Of a stretch of 64,000 nucleotides of DNA, positions 8,884-18,792 are shown piece by piece; the stretch's first letter is position 1; the number at the start of each line of letters is the position of its first letter. Both the position numbers and the translations under genes were made by a program. This DNA comes from Streptomyces decoyicus (GTDB lineage: Bacteria > Actinomycetota > Actinomycetes > Streptomycetales > Streptomycetaceae): positions 3,410,001-3,474,000 of the forward strand of contig NZ_CP082301.1 in NCBI RefSeq assembly GCF_019880305.1, read 5' to 3'. The notes beneath the pieces were generated by a model. That model made no database searches and was not told the origin of the DNA. It saw only the letters and a program-made list of their open reading frames with translations.

Positions 8884-10308
8884 TTGACCTCGCTCGTCGC
8901 CTACGGCGCGTATGTGCCGTACTTCCGGCTCCGGCGGAGCGCGATCGCCACCGTGCTCGGCGGGACAGCTGCCGGGGGAACCCGTGCGGTCGCCTCCTAC
9001 GACGAGGACAGCACGACGCTGGGCGTCGAGGCGGCCCGCGCCGCACTGGCCGCCGTCCCCGAAGCCCGCGGGAGCGTACGCAACCTGCTCTTCGCCACCG
9101 CCACCCCGCCGTATCTGGACAAGACCAATGCCGCGGCGATCCATGCGGCGCTCGGCCTCGCCCCGGAGGCGATGGCCGTCGACATGGCCGGCGCGGTGCG
9201 GTCCGGTGCCGGCGCTCTGCACCTGGCGAGCGGCAGCGCCGAGGACACCCTGGTGGTGCTCGCGGACGTACGGACGGGACTGCCCGGAAGCGCCGACGAA
9301 CGCGACGGGGGCGACGCGGGGGCGGCCTTCCTCTTCAGCGCCCGGCCCGAACTCCCCCCGCTCGCCGAGGTGATCGCCCATGCCTCGGTGACCGCCGAGA
9401 TCCTCGACCGCCGTCGCACACCGGACTCCCCGGTCTCCACGACGTCGGAGGAGCGCTTCACCGAGCAGGTCTACACCCGGCTGGCCGATGCCGCGTTCGA
9501 CGACGCGCTGGAGCGGGCGGAGCTGCGGGCGGAACAGCTCGACCACCTCGCCGTCGCCGGACTGCACCAGCGCGCCCTGCGGTCCGTGGCCGGCCGGCTG
9601 TCCGCCCGTACCGGGAAGGCCGCGGACGGGAACGCGGACGGCCTCGCCAAAGCCGTCGGCAACCCGGGCACCGCGCAGCCGGGCCTGCTGCTCGCCGACG
9701 CGCTCGACCGCGCCGAGCCGGGGCAGACGATCGCCCTGGTCGTCATCGGTGACGGAGTCTCCGTGCTCGTCCTGCGGACCTGTGCCGCACTGACCGCGCG
9801 GCGGGCCGCCGTCCCGGCCGCCGCACCGGCGGCGGCCGGCAGCGACCGGCTCTCGTACGGGGACTATCTGACCTGGCGCGGGTTCCTCGACCGGCAGCCC
9901 GCCGCCCGTCCGAAGCCGCAACCGCCCGCCGCCGCCCCGTCGTTGCGCCGGGCGGGGTGGAAGTACGGCTTCGTGGCCAGCCGTTGCACGGACTGCGGGA
10001 CCCGGCAGCTGCCGCCCGCCCGGGTGTGCACCAGCTGCCGGACGATCGACAAGATGACCGAGGAGCGGCTCGACGGCACACCGGCGACCGTCGTCACCTA
10101 CACGGTCGACCATCTGGGCTTCACCCCGCACCCGCCGCTGATCCTGGCGGTGATCGAGTTCGACGGCGGCGGCCGGTTCCGGTGCGAGCTCACCGACGCG
10201 GCCGAGGAGGAGATGCACGCCGGGATGCGGGTCACGATGTCCTTCCGCCGGCTGCTCACCGCCGACGGCGTGCACAACTACTTCTGGAAGGCACGGCCCG
10301 TGCGCTGA
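8884..10308 (+). CDS. HMG-CoA-synthase-like protein fused to a DUF35 zinc-ribbon/OB-fold domain
   Basis: Protein of 474 residues. Residues 1 to about 310 have the thiolase-like fold of hydroxymethylglutaryl-CoA synthase homologues (start GAYVPYFRL), but the usual catalytic Cys is replaced: the motif reads VDMAGAVRSGAGAL. From about residue 350 follows a DUF35 domain with a zinc ribbon (CTDCG ... CTSCR) and an OB fold. The start is TTG at 8884 after GGGAGGG. Such Cys-less/DUF35 proteins usually accompany SCP-x-type thiolases, here the divergent gene at 7568-8812. A supporting or acyl-CoA-binding role is inferred; no reaction is known to me. Confidence 0.8.
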   Translation: MTSLVAYGAYVPYFRLRRSAIATVLGGTAAGGTRAVASYDEDSTTLGVEAARAALAAVPEARGSVRNLLFATATPPYLDKTNAAAIHAALGLAPEAMAVDMAGAVRSGAGALHLASGSAEDTLVVLADVRTGLPGSADERDGGDAGAAFLFSARPELPPLAEVIAHASVTAEILDRRRTPDSPVSTTSEERFTEQVYTRLADAAFDDALERAELRAEQLDHLAVAGLHQRALRSVAGRLSARTGKAADGNADGLAKAVGNPGTAQPGLLLADALDRAEPGQTIALVVIGDGVSVLVLRTCAALTARRAAVPAAAPAAAGSDRLSYGDYLTWRGFLDRQPAARPKPQPPAAAPSLRRAGWKYGFVASRCTDCGTRQLPPARVCTSCRTIDKMTEERLDGTPATVVTYTVDHLGFTPHPPLILAVIEFDGGGRFRCELTDAAEEEMHAGMRVTMSFRRLLTADGVHNYFWKARPVR

Positions 10309-10329
10309 GCGGCCGCCGGGAGACACCGA

Positions 10330-10369
10330 GGGCGTGCGGCCGGAACCGGAGGGTTCCGGCCGCACGCCC
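10330..10369. terminator. Bidirectional hairpin terminator, 18-bp perfect stem
   Basis: The arms at 10330-10347 and 10352-10369 are perfect complements around a 4-base loop. It sits between the convergent ends of the genes ending at 10308 (+) and 10389 (-). No strong T-run, as is common in Streptomyces. Confidence 0.85.
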
Positions 10370-10388
10370 GGCCGCTGTCCCAGGGCCG

Positions 10389-11264
10389 CTACCGCATCGG
10401 GAAGCCGCCCGCCACCGGAGACACCTCGGGGTCTCCGTACTGCGCACGGAACCACGCACGGTACTGCTCCAGCACCACCGGATCGTCCTCCTCGGGGCCC
10501 GGCCCGGGGGCCGGGAGCTCGTCCAGCGCGATGCCGAACCGGCTCCGGTACACCTCCAGCACCTCGGCGGCGCCGTCGAGGATCCGCTCGGAGGTCCGCC
10601 CGCCCGACACCTCCAGCAGCCGGCGCTGGTCGACCATCGTCGTCCGCCCCGTGGCGTCCAGGATCGAGGCCACCAGCAGATGCGACATGGGCAGCTCAGG
10701 GAGCGTCCAGGCCCACCAGGTGGGCGGGAAGTCCTCGAAGCGCAGCGGGGTGGGGTCCAGCCGGTACTGGGGTACCCCGTCGCGGCGCAGTTCGATGCCG
10801 CCGCCGTCCGTGTCGGCCAGCTGGAAGACGCCCTCGGGGTCCTGCTGGGGCGTGCGCACGTCGAACCGCAGCGGATAGCGGCTGCCGCGCAGGAAGCCCA
10901 CGTCCACGAGCCATGGCTCGGGGGTCTCCACCTTCAGCACGTAGTGCACCACCGGTGCCATGAAGCGGCCGGCGTGGAAGATGCGTCCGCCCAGCACCGT
11001 CACCTCCGGGTAGCCGAGGGTGCGCAGCAACTGCTCGAAGGCGCTGGCGAGTTCGATGCACGTGCCGCCGCGGTGGCGGTGCGCGATCTTGTCGATCACC
11101 GCGGGGCCGAGTGCGGTGGGTTTCCCCGACCGGATGTGCATGTTCTCGAACGGCACCGACACGAGATGACGTTCCTGGAGCACACGGAGCGTCCCGGCGT
11201 CGGTTCGCCGCGGACGCCCGATGCCCAGACGGCGCAGATATGCATCGAGGGTGCTCTGGTCCAC
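10389..11264 (-). CDS. ptmC: Arylamine N-acyltransferase joining aminobenzoate to the diterpene acid
   Basis: Arylamine N-acetyltransferase-family enzyme of 291 residues with the complete Cys-His-Asp triad: Cys in RGGTCIELA, His in VVHYVLKV, Asp in WLVDVGF. The start is GTG at 11264 with GGGGAG upstream. It is the last gene of the long leftward operon, 58 bp after ptmB3. PtmC is known to form the amide between 3-amino-2,4-dihydroxybenzoate (or its thioacid) and platensicyl/platencinyl-CoA, an unusually bulky acyl donor for this family. The C-terminal extension after about residue 265 has a Pro/Glu-rich linker. Confidence 0.92.
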   Translation of the reverse strand: MDQSTLDAYLRRLGIGRPRRTDAGTLRVLQERHLVSVPFENMHIRSGKPTALGPAVIDKIAHRHRGGTCIELASAFEQLLRTLGYPEVTVLGGRIFHAGRFMAPVVHYVLKVETPEPWLVDVGFLRGSRYPLRFDVRTPQQDPEGVFQLADTDGGGIELRRDGVPQYRLDPTPLRFEDFPPTWWAWTLPELPMSHLLVASILDATGRTTMVDQRRLLEVSGGRTSERILDGAAEVLEVYRSRFGIALDELPAPGPGPEEDDPVVLEQYRAWFRAQYGDPEVSPVAGGFPMR

Positions 11265-11322
11265 CGAGGTCTCTCCCCTTCGTTCCTCAGGTTGCTACGG
11301 GCTCGCGGGCGGCCGCCGGCGG

Positions 11323-12522
11323 CTACCGGCTCCCTACCGGCGCGGCCTCGAAGCCGTAGAGCCAGGCGTAGTCGTCCAGCCGCTCGGCCGTGGGCATCGA
11401 CCGGTCGCGCAGGCGCTGCTGCGGGCCGTCGGGAAGGTGGAACTCATGGCCCCGCTCCCGGGAGCGCCGGTGCACCTCGCGTACGCGGGGCAGCCGCAGC
11501 TCCTCGTACCGCCGCAGCGCGGGCCCCGGATCGGGGTCCGCGGCGCTGAGCAGATCCGCGAGCACCCAGGCGTCCTCGATGGCCTGGTTGGCGCCCTGGG
11601 ACAGATAGGGCACCATCGGGTGCGCCGCGTCGCCCGCCAGCGTCATCCGGCCGGTGCTCCAGCCGCCCACGCAGTCGCGGTCGAACAGGGCCCAGTGGTG
11701 GGCCGTTTCCGCGGCCCCGATCAGCTCGGCGACATCGGTGTTCCAGCCGGCGAAGGCGGCCGCGGCCTCCTCCGGGCGGCTCGGCGCCGACCACACCTCC
11801 GGGTCCCACTCCGGTGAGGTGATCACCGCGCTGAAGTGGACCAGACCGTGCTGGGCGATCGGATAGCTCGTCACATGGCCGTTCGGCCCCAGCCAGAAGA
11901 GCACCTTCGGCACCTCGAAGAGGGACGGCAGCCGGTCGGCCGCCACCAGTCCGCGGTGGACCGTGTGCCCGGAGAACCGGGGACGGTCGCCCACGAGGGT
12001 GTTGCGGAGCGTCGAATGGATGCCGTCCGCGCCGACGACGACCCCGGCCTCCTCGCTCGTGCCGTCGGCGAAGCGCAGGGTGACCCCGTCCGGGCGCTCC
12101 TCGACGGCGGTGCATGCGGAGCTGTGCCGGACGACCCCGGGCGGCAGCAACTCCAGCAGGCTGCGGTGCAGATCGGCCCGCTGGATGAGGTAGTAGGGCG
12201 CGCCGTAGCGCTCCACGCAGGATTCGCCGAGCTCCGTGCGGGCGAGCGGCGCGCCGTCCTGCCAGCGGCGCGTCTCGATGGCGTGCGCCCGGGTGGCCCG
12301 CCGCTCCAGTGCGCCGGCGAGCCCGAGGCGGTGCAGGATGCGGGACGAGTTGGGGGCGATCTGGATCCCCGCGCCGGCATCGGCGAACACCGTGGCCTGC
12401 TCGTACACGGTGCACTCGATGCCGGCCCGCAACAGCGACGCGGCCACCGTCAGACCGGCGATCCCGCCGCCGATCACGGCGATCCGGGGCCGGTTATTGC
12501 TTATGTGCGTCACCGGTGTCAC
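11323..12522 (-). CDS. ptmB3: FAD-dependent aromatic monooxygenase (aminobenzoate hydroxylase)
   Basis: Group A flavin monooxygenase of 399 residues, salicylate-hydroxylase type. FAD motifs: VIGGGIAGL at the N-terminus, GADGIHS in the middle, and AGDAAHPMVPYLSQG. It is expected to hydroxylate 3-amino-4-hydroxybenzoate to 3-amino-2,4-dihydroxybenzoate, the platensimycin head group. GTG start at 12522 overlaps the stop of the dehydroquinate-synthase-like gene (GTGA), giving coupled translation with the enzyme that makes its substrate. Confidence 0.9.
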   Translation of the reverse strand: MTPVTHISNNRPRIAVIGGGIAGLTVAASLLRAGIECTVYEQATVFADAGAGIQIAPNSSRILHRLGLAGALERRATRAHAIETRRWQDGAPLARTELGESCVERYGAPYYLIQRADLHRSLLELLPPGVVRHSSACTAVEERPDGVTLRFADGTSEEAGVVVGADGIHSTLRNTLVGDRPRFSGHTVHRGLVAADRLPSLFEVPKVLFWLGPNGHVTSYPIAQHGLVHFSAVITSPEWDPEVWSAPSRPEEAAAAFAGWNTDVAELIGAAETAHHWALFDRDCVGGWSTGRMTLAGDAAHPMVPYLSQGANQAIEDAWVLADLLSAADPDPGPALRRYEELRLPRVREVHRRSRERGHEFHLPDGPQQRLRDRSMPTAERLDDYAWLYGFEAAPVGSR

Positions 12523-13625
12523 TTCTCCAGGCAGAACTCATCAATCGGGTAGCCCACGTGGCGGTCCGCGCTCGGCAGGAAGCCGAGGACACGGTCGCCG
12601 GGCTTCAGCTCGGTGCTGTTGAGCACGGCACCACCGGGGCCGAGCACCCGTACGTGCCAGTCGTCCTGGAGGATCAGATTGACCGCCTGGCCGCCGGGCG
12701 CGACCGCGTCGATGGAGATCAGCGGACGGGATTCGATCTTCACCCGGCCCACGGTGACCAGCCGGGTGTTGCCCTTGACGTCCACGGCCAGCACCTTGCT
12801 GCCGGACTTGAGCTCGCTGAGGTAGTTGGTCCGCTCGTCCTTGGAGAGGGTGTACGAGTGGATGGCGCCGGCGTTGACGCGGAACGGCCGGGTGGGCATG
12901 TACGGCAGCGGGTGGGTCTCGCTGACGCAGAGGATCATGCCCTTGGAGTGCGACCCGACGAGAATCCCCTCGTCCTCGCGGAAGTGGGTGCAGGTGTCGA
13001 CACAGGCCCGCTCACCCATGCCGACGTGGCTGGTCGCGGTGACCTCCAGCTCGACCAGGCTCAGGTTCGGGGTGTCGAGCTGGGCCGCGGCCTTCAGGTG
13101 CGCCGCTTCGCCGACGCCCTTGGGGGCCATCATCACGCCGTCCGAACCGTGCTCCAGGACACCGAAGATGATCTCGGCCTCCTCGGCGTCCTGCGCCACG
13201 GTGATCAGGCTGCCGGTGGCCTTGGCGGCGGCCGCGATCACGATCTCCAGCGGGATCTTGGTCGGGTCGCGGAAGAGCAGCAGGCTCAGCTGCTCGGTAC
13301 GCGCGGACTCACACGCCAGCTCGAGGCTGTCCGCGTCCACGATCTCCACGAAGCGGCCGAAGGTCACCTCGGGGTGACGGATCGCCAGCTCGGCGGGGGT
13401 GATGCCATGACGTATCGGATCCACGATCACCACATCGGCCCGCCCCAGCTCCTCGGGCACCGCGCCCGCCCCGGGGAACAGCACCTTGGTGAGGGTCGGC
13501 GGCAGCCCTTCGAGGTCCGCGAGGTCATCGGTGACGATGCCCTCGATGCGGTGGTGCAGCGCCTCCTGGAGGATCGCTTCCTTCGCGTCCCCGACCGCTC
13601 GGACGTCCAGCCAGCTCAGCTTCAT
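12519..13625 (-). CDS. ptmB2: 3-dehydroquinate synthase II-like cyclase for 3-amino-4-hydroxybenzoate
   Basis: Protein of 368 residues homologous to archaeal AroB' and GriH. In grixazone-type biosynthesis GriH converts the C7 product of the GriI aldolase into 3,4-aminohydroxybenzoate. The family hallmarks are the MKLSWLDVR opening, the GFVE-like strand GRFVEIVD, and the C-terminal glycine-rich metal/cofactor segment. The start is ATG at 13625 preceded by GGAGAAATAAC; an upstream in-frame GTG/ATG has no ribosome site. It lies 51 bp after ptmB1. Confidence 0.92.
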   Translation of the reverse strand: MKLSWLDVRAVGDAKEAILQEALHHRIEGIVTDDLADLEGLPPTLTKVLFPGAGAVPEELGRADVVIVDPIRHGITPAELAIRHPEVTFGRFVEIVDADSLELACESARTEQLSLLLFRDPTKIPLEIVIAAAAKATGSLITVAQDAEEAEIIFGVLEHGSDGVMMAPKGVGEAAHLKAAAQLDTPNLSLVELEVTATSHVGMGERACVDTCTHFREDEGILVGSHSKGMILCVSETHPLPYMPTRPFRVNAGAIHSYTLSKDERTNYLSELKSGSKVLAVDVKGNTRLVTVGRVKIESRPLISIDAVAPGGQAVNLILQDDWHVRVLGPGGAVLNSTELKPGDRVLGFLPSADRHVGYPIDEFCLEK

Positions 13626-13676
13626 GTTATTTCTCCACAAATATGGTGGGGCGAGGTCGACGGCACACAGGTGCGG

Positions 13677-14510
13677 TCAGACGGGCAGGGACAGCTCGTG
13701 GACCTGGATGTCCGCTTCGATACGGGACCCGGCGGAGGAGCCCTCGTGGACGAGTTCGACGACCGCGCGGGCGACCTTGCCCGGCTCGTCGGCCTGGAAG
13801 ATGTTGCGGCCCATGGCCACTCCCGCGGCGCCCGCCCCCAGCGCCTCGTCCACGTACGACAGGGTCGCGTCGAGTCCGCTGCGCTGCGGGCCGCCGACGA
13901 CCAGGATCGGCAGTGGGGACATGTCCGTGATCCCGGCCATGGTGTCGGGCGACCCGGTGTAGAGGGTCTTGACGATGTCGGCCCCCAGATCCGCGGCGAG
14001 CGAGGCCGCATGGGCGATCAGCTCCGGGTCACGGGGGTTGTCGATGCGGGGGCCGCGCGGGTACATCATCGCGAGCAGCGGCACGTTCCACCGGTCGCAG
14101 GCCTCGGCCACCGCGGCCAGGTCGGCGATCTGCTGCTTCTCCTCGTCGGAGCCGATGTTGACGTGCACGCTGACCGCGTCGGCACCGTGCCGTACGGCTT
14201 CCTCGACGCCGGCGACGAGGTACTTGGCGTTGGGGTCGGGGGCGTGCACGGTGCTCGCGCTCATGTGCACGATGAGCGACATCTGCGTGAAGCGCATCGG
14301 GTCGATACAGCGCAGCGTCCCCTTGTGGACGATGGCCGCGTCGACGCCACTGACCGCCAACTCCCCGACGAGCCGGTCGACATGGCGCCCGCCGGTGATC
14401 GGACCGTCGGTGACGGAGTGGTCGAGCGGCACGATCACGAGTCTGTCGTCATCGTGCCGGTGAAGCCGCCGCAGCCTGAGCTGACGTGCGAAAGGAAGGT
14501 GCGAAGGCAT
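13677..14510 (-). CDS. ptmB1: Class I DhnA-type aldolase, first step to 3-amino-4-hydroxybenzoate
   Basis: TIM-barrel aldolase of 277 residues, homologue of GriI and of archaeal 2-amino-3,7-dideoxy-heptulosonate synthase. It joins aspartate semialdehyde to a C3 (dihydroxyacetone phosphate) unit. PLDHSVTDGP marks the first strand and the Schiff-base lysine is in DIVKTLYTG. The start is ATG at 14510 with AAGGAG nine bases upstream. It is followed directly by ptmB2 and ptmB3, giving the whole head-group route. Confidence 0.92.
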   Translation of the reverse strand: MPSHLPFARQLRLRRLHRHDDDRLVIVPLDHSVTDGPITGGRHVDRLVGELAVSGVDAAIVHKGTLRCIDPMRFTQMSLIVHMSASTVHAPDPNAKYLVAGVEEAVRHGADAVSVHVNIGSDEEKQQIADLAAVAEACDRWNVPLLAMMYPRGPRIDNPRDPELIAHAASLAADLGADIVKTLYTGSPDTMAGITDMSPLPILVVGGPQRSGLDATLSYVDEALGAGAAGVAMGRNIFQADEPGKVARAVVELVHEGSSAGSRIEADIQVHELSLPV

Positions 14511-14587
14511 GGGATACGACTCCTTACAGGCTGGCTTGACGCCATGTGGCCGAATGTGGGCGAGGGATGGCCGCCCGGGCTCCCGGG

Positions 14588-16351
14588 TCAGCGGGGGGCC
14601 GCTTGTGGCAGCCATCCGCCGACCCGTGCGACCAGGCCGTCGGCGGTGAGCCCATGCCGGCGCAGGAGGGCCGTCCTGCTGCCGTGGGGAAGGAACTCCG
14701 TCGGCAGCCCGACGGTCCGTACGGGGGTGGGCGCACCGGCCTCGGACAGCTGCCGCAGCAGGCGCGCGCCGAGCCCGCCGTCGCTCAGGTTGTCCTCGAC
14801 GGTCACCACGAGTTCGTGCCGTGCGGCCAGCTCCGGGAGCCCCTCCGGTACGGGGACGGACCAGCGCGGGTCCACCACCGTCGACGGGATGCCCAGGGCG
14901 TCCAGTGCGGCCGCCGCCTGGAGGCACGGGTCGGCGAGCGGACCGGTCGGGACCAGCAGCACCCGGGCGCCGGGCGCCTCGTGCAGCACGTCCATGCCCC
15001 CTTCCCGGCGGAGCGCCGGCAGGGCCGGGCCGGCCTGCGCCTTCGGGAAGCGGAGGACGGTGGGCCCGTCCGTGACGGCGACCGCCTCCCGCAGCAGCGT
15101 CCTGAGCTCCTCGGCATCGCGCGGCACCGCCAGGCGCAGCCCCGGTACCAGCGACAGCCAGGAGGCGTCCCAGATCCCGTGATGGCTGGGGCCGTCGGGG
15201 CCGGTGACGCCCGCCCGGTCGAGTACGAAGGTCACCGGCTGCCGGTGCAGCGCCACATCCATCAGCACCTGGTCGAAGGCGCGGTTGAGGAAGGTGGAGT
15301 AGACGGCCACGACGGGGTGCAGTCCGGTGTGCGCCAGCCCGGCGGCGGAGACGGCGGCGTGCTGTTCGCCGATGCCGACGTCGAAGACCCGGTCGGGGAA
15401 CCGGCGGGCGAAGCCGGCCAGGCCCACGGGCTGGAGCATCGCGGCGGTGAGGGCGACCACGTCGGGCCGCTGCGCACCGAGCTCCGTCATCTCCGCACCG
15501 AACACCTCGGTCCAGGAGCGGCCGCCGGAAGCGGACCTGCCGCCGGTCTCGGGGTCGAAGGTGCCCACCGCGTGCCAGCAGTCGTCGGCGTCCTCGGCGG
15601 CCGGTGCGTAGCCGTGGCCCTTCTGCGTCACGCAGTGCACCACCACGGGGCGGTCGAGTGCGGCCGCCCGGCGCAGTGCGCGCTCGACCGCCGGGCGGTC
15701 GTGGCCGTCGACCGGGCCCAGGTAGGCCAGGCCCAGGTTCTCGAAGAGACCGGCCCCGCCGCGGCCCTCCCGGAGCTCGCCGAGGTGGGTGGCGAGGGCG
15801 CCGGCGGTGGGGGCGTAGGAACGGCCGTTGTCGTTCAGGACGATGATCACCGGCCGGTCCGGGGCGCCGCCGATGTTGTTGAGCGCCTCCCAGCTCATCC
15901 CGCCGGTCAGCGCGCCGTCGCCGACGACGGCGACCACCCTGCGGTGCGCGGCGCCGGCCAGGCCGAAGCCCTTGGCGATGCCGTCCGCGTACGAAAGGGC
16001 CGTGGAGGCATGGGAGTTCTCGATGACATCGTGCTCGGACTCGCTGCGGTCGGGATAGCCGGACAGCCCGCCCTCCTGGCGCAGCGTCGAGAAGGCCTTC
16101 ATCCGGCCGGTGAGCAGCTTGTGGACGTAGGCCTGGTGGCCGGTGTCGAAGAGCAGGGTGTCCTTGGGGGACTCGAAGACCCGGTGCAGGGCGAGGGTGA
16201 GCTCGACGACGCCGAGGTTGGGGCCCAGGTGTCCGCCGACCTTCGAGACGGACTCCACCAGGAAGGAGCGGATGTCCGCGGCCAGCGCCCCGAGTTGGCC
16301 GTCCGTCAGGGACTGCAGGTCGGCGGGGCCGGTGAGGTCAGCCAGTCTCAT
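14588..16351 (-). CDS. dxs: 1-deoxy-D-xylulose-5-phosphate synthase, cluster copy
   Basis: Thiamine-diphosphate enzyme of 587 residues that condenses pyruvate and glyceraldehyde-3-phosphate at the head of the MEP pathway. Visible motifs are [28 protein letters not shown] (TPP binding), NDNGRSY and [10 protein letters not shown]. It is shorter than the usual 630-650 residues, mainly at the ends. ATG start at 16351 lies 14 bp inside the end of ispG. It is a dedicated copy that boosts isoprenoid supply for the diterpene; the housekeeping gene must be elsewhere. Confidence 0.93.
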   Translation of the reverse strand: MRLADLTGPADLQSLTDGQLGALAADIRSFLVESVSKVGGHLGPNLGVVELTLALHRVFESPKDTLLFDTGHQAYVHKLLTGRMKAFSTLRQEGGLSGYPDRSESEHDVIENSHASTALSYADGIAKGFGLAGAAHRRVVAVVGDGALTGGMSWEALNNIGGAPDRPVIIVLNDNGRSYAPTAGALATHLGELREGRGGAGLFENLGLAYLGPVDGHDRPAVERALRRAAALDRPVVVHCVTQKGHGYAPAAEDADDCWHAVGTFDPETGGRSASGGRSWTEVFGAEMTELGAQRPDVVALTAAMLQPVGLAGFARRFPDRVFDVGIGEQHAAVSAAGLAHTGLHPVVAVYSTFLNRAFDQVLMDVALHRQPVTFVLDRAGVTGPDGPSHHGIWDASWLSLVPGLRLAVPRDAEELRTLLREAVAVTDGPTVLRFPKAQAGPALPALRREGGMDVLHEAPGARVLLVPTGPLADPCLQAAAALDALGIPSTVVDPRWSVPVPEGLPELAARHELVVTVEDNLSDGGLGARLLRQLSEAGAPTPVRTVGLPTEFLPHGSRTALLRRHGLTADGLVARVGGWLPQAAPR

Positions 16352-17459
16352 CGAGATCCACCCCCATCTCGTCCGCGAGGCGCAGCGCCTCTTCGATGAG
16401 GGTCTCGACGATCTTCGACTCGGGGACGGTCTTGACGACCTCGCCCTTGACGAAGATCTGCCCCTTGCCGTTGCCGGAGGCGACACCGAGGTCGGCCTCG
16501 CGGGCCTCGCCGGGGCCGTTGACGACACAGCCCATGACGGCGACCCGCAGCGGCACCGGCAGCCCTTCGAGCCCGGCGCTCACCTCTTCGGCGAGCTTGT
16601 AGACGTCCACCTGGGCGCGGCCGCAGGACGGGCAGGAGACGATCTCCAGGCGCCGGGGGCGCAGGCCGAGCGACTGGAGGATCTGGATGCCGACCTTGAC
16701 CTCCTCCACGGGCGGCGCGGACAGCGAGACGCGGATGGTGTCGCCGATGCCCTGGCGCAGCAGCGCGCCGAAGGCCACCGAGGACTTGACCGTGCCCTGG
16801 AAGGCCGGTCCCGCCTCGGTGACGCCGAGGTGGAGCGGATAGTCGCACTGCGCGGCCAGCAGCTCGTACGCCCGGATCATCACCATCGGGTCGTGGTGCT
16901 TCACCGAGATCTTGAAGTCGTGGAAGTCGTGCTCCGCGAAGAGCTCCGCCTCGCGCAGCGCCGATTCGGCCAGGGCCTCCGGGGTCGCCTTGCCGAACTT
17001 CCGCAGGATCCTCGGGTCGAGCGAGCCCGCGTTGACGCCGATGCGGATCGGGGTGCCGGCCTCCTTCGCGGCCTGCGCGATCTCCTTGATCTTGTCGTCG
17101 AATTCCTTGATGTTGCCCGGGTTGACCCGGACACCGGCGCAGCCCGCCTCGATCGCGGCGAAGACATAGCGCGGCTGGAAGTGGATGTCCGCGATGACGG
17201 GGATCTTCGACTTCTGGGCAATCTCCGCGAGGGCCTCGGCGTCGTCCCGGCTGGGGCAGGCGACCCGGACGATGTCGCAGCCCGCGGCGGTGAGTTCGGC
17301 TATCTGCTGAAGGGTGGCCTGGGCATCGGCCGTCACCGTGGTCGTCATCGACTGCACCGAGACGGGGTGGCGGCTGCCGACGCCCACGCCGCCGAGCATC
17401 AGCTGCCGGGTGGGACGACGCAGCGGTGTCGTGGGCACGGCAAGGTCAACAGCTGTCAA
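16338..17459 (-). CDS. ispG: 4-hydroxy-3-methylbut-2-enyl diphosphate synthase (GcpE), cluster copy
   Basis: Iron-sulfur enzyme of 373 residues that converts MEcPP to HMBPP. The 4Fe-4S cysteines are in SCPSCGR and GCVVNGPGE near the C-terminus; the N-terminal TIM barrel begins at [16 protein letters not shown] take TTG at 17459 as the start because it gives the full family N-terminus; it overlaps the end of ispH by 14 bases, implying coupled translation. Confidence 0.93.
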   Translation of the reverse strand: MTAVDLAVPTTPLRRPTRQLMLGGVGVGSRHPVSVQSMTTTVTADAQATLQQIAELTAAGCDIVRVACPSRDDAEALAEIAQKSKIPVIADIHFQPRYVFAAIEAGCAGVRVNPGNIKEFDDKIKEIAQAAKEAGTPIRIGVNAGSLDPRILRKFGKATPEALAESALREAELFAEHDFHDFKISVKHHDPMVMIRAYELLAAQCDYPLHLGVTEAGPAFQGTVKSSVAFGALLRQGIGDTIRVSLSAPPVEEVKVGIQILQSLGLRPRRLEIVSCPSCGRAQVDVYKLAEEVSAGLEGLPVPLRVAVMGCVVNGPGEAREADLGVASGNGKGQIFVKGEVVKTVPESKIVETLIEEALRLADEMGVDLDETG

Positions 17460-18792
17460 CGGTCTTCTCCAAGTCTTTGCGGGCGCGGTCTTTCCGGGCG
17501 CTCCTCAGCTCTTTGGGAAGCTGGAAGGTGACGTTCTCCGTCGCGACTTGGTGCTCGGTGACCGTGACGGGGCCGAGGGCGCGGAGATTGGCGACGATTT
17601 CCTGGACGAGGGCGTCCGGGGCCGAGGCACCGGCCGTCAGGCCGATCCGCCGGGCCCCGTGCAGCTGCTCCAGAACGACGTACGAGGCGTCGTCCACCAG
17701 CTGGGCGGGGGTGCCCATCCGCTCCGCGAGTTCCTTCAGGCGTACGGAGTTGGAGGAGTTGGGCGATCCGACCACCAGGAGCAGATCGACCCGGCCGGCG
17801 ATCTCCTCGACGGCGCGCTGCCGGTTGGTCGAGGCGTAGCAGATGTCCTCGGACTGCGGTGCCTTGATCGACGGGAAGCGGCCGGCCAGGGCCCGGGCCA
17901 CCTCGGTGGCCTCGGACATCGCCAGCGTGGTCTGCATGAGGAAGGAGACCGCCTCGGGGTCCTCGACCTCCAGGCGCGCCGCCTCCGCCGCGTCCTGCAC
18001 CAGCACCGTGCGGTCGGGCGCCTCGCCCAGCGTGCCCTCGACCTCCTCGTGACCGGCGTGCCCGATCAGGACGACGGTGTCGCCGCGGCCCGCGAACCGC
18101 TTGGCCTCGGCATGGACCTTGGTGACCAGCGGGCAGGTCGCGTCGATCACCCGCAGACCGCGCTCGCCCGCCGCGTCACGTACCGCCGGGGCGACCCCGT
18201 GCGCGGAGAAGACGACCAGCTCGCCCTCCGGCACCTCGTCGAGTTCCTCGACGAAGACCGCGCCGCGGCGGGCGAGGTCCTCGACGACATGCCGGTTGTG
18301 GACGATCTGCTTGCGTACGTAGACCGGGGCGCCGTACTGGTCGAGGGCGCGTTCGACGATCTCGATGGCGCGGTCCACACCGGCGCAGAACGACCGGGGG
18401 GCGGCCAGGGCCACCTCTCGGTCCCCCTTCGCCGCTTCCCAGTCGCCCAGGACCCGGGCCAGGGCCTCTTCGGCACGGTCGACGGCGTCCGAACCCGCGT
18501 CGTCGCGCACCAGGCACAGCAGCGCGTCGCCGTCCGTCTCCGGGAGCCGGTCCGGCGCGCCGATCTCCACCAGAGGGGCCTCGGCGCCCTGGGGTGCCTC
18601 GACGCCGGCGACGGCGGCCCCGCCGGTGTGGACCGTCAGCCCCTGTGCCCTGAGGGCCCCGGCGAGCAGCCGGTGAACCCGGCCCTCGCGGGCGCCCGAC
18701 TCCAGGTGCAGCCGGTCGGCGAGCACCACGTCGCCGTGGCGCACCGCCGTGCTCAGCGGGCGCGCGGCGACACTCACGATGGCGGCGGTCAT
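17446..18792 (-). CDS. ispH: HMBPP reductase (LytB/IspH) with an N-terminal extension, cluster copy
   Basis: Protein of 448 residues, more than 100 longer than typical IspH. The IspH domain starts at about residue 128 ([15 protein letters not shown]) and contains the three cluster cysteines in SFCAGV, DATCPLV and DICYAS. It makes IPP and DMAPP from HMBPP. The first ~125 residues form an unrecognised, hydrophobic-strand-rich region ending in an acidic helix; no cysteines bind there. The ATG at 18792 shares one base with the stop of ptmT4 (TGATG). The extension is in frame and lacks an internal ribosome site at the IspH boundary that I can see, so it is probably translated. Confidence 0.9.
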   Translation of the reverse strand: MTAAIVSVAARPLSTAVRHGDVVLADRLHLESGAREGRVHRLLAGALRAQGLTVHTGGAAVAGVEAPQGAEAPLVEIGAPDRLPETDGDALLCLVRDDAGSDAVDRAEEALARVLGDWEAAKGDREVALAAPRSFCAGVDRAIEIVERALDQYGAPVYVRKQIVHNRHVVEDLARRGAVFVEELDEVPEGELVVFSAHGVAPAVRDAAGERGLRVIDATCPLVTKVHAEAKRFAGRGDTVVLIGHAGHEEVEGTLGEAPDRTVLVQDAAEAARLEVEDPEAVSFLMQTTLAMSEATEVARALAGRFPSIKAPQSEDICYASTNRQRAVEEIAGRVDLLLVVGSPNSSNSVRLKELAERMGTPAQLVDDASYVVLEQLHGARRIGLTAGASAPDALVQEIVANLRALGPVTVTEHQVATENVTFQLPKELRSARKDRARKDLEKTVDSC

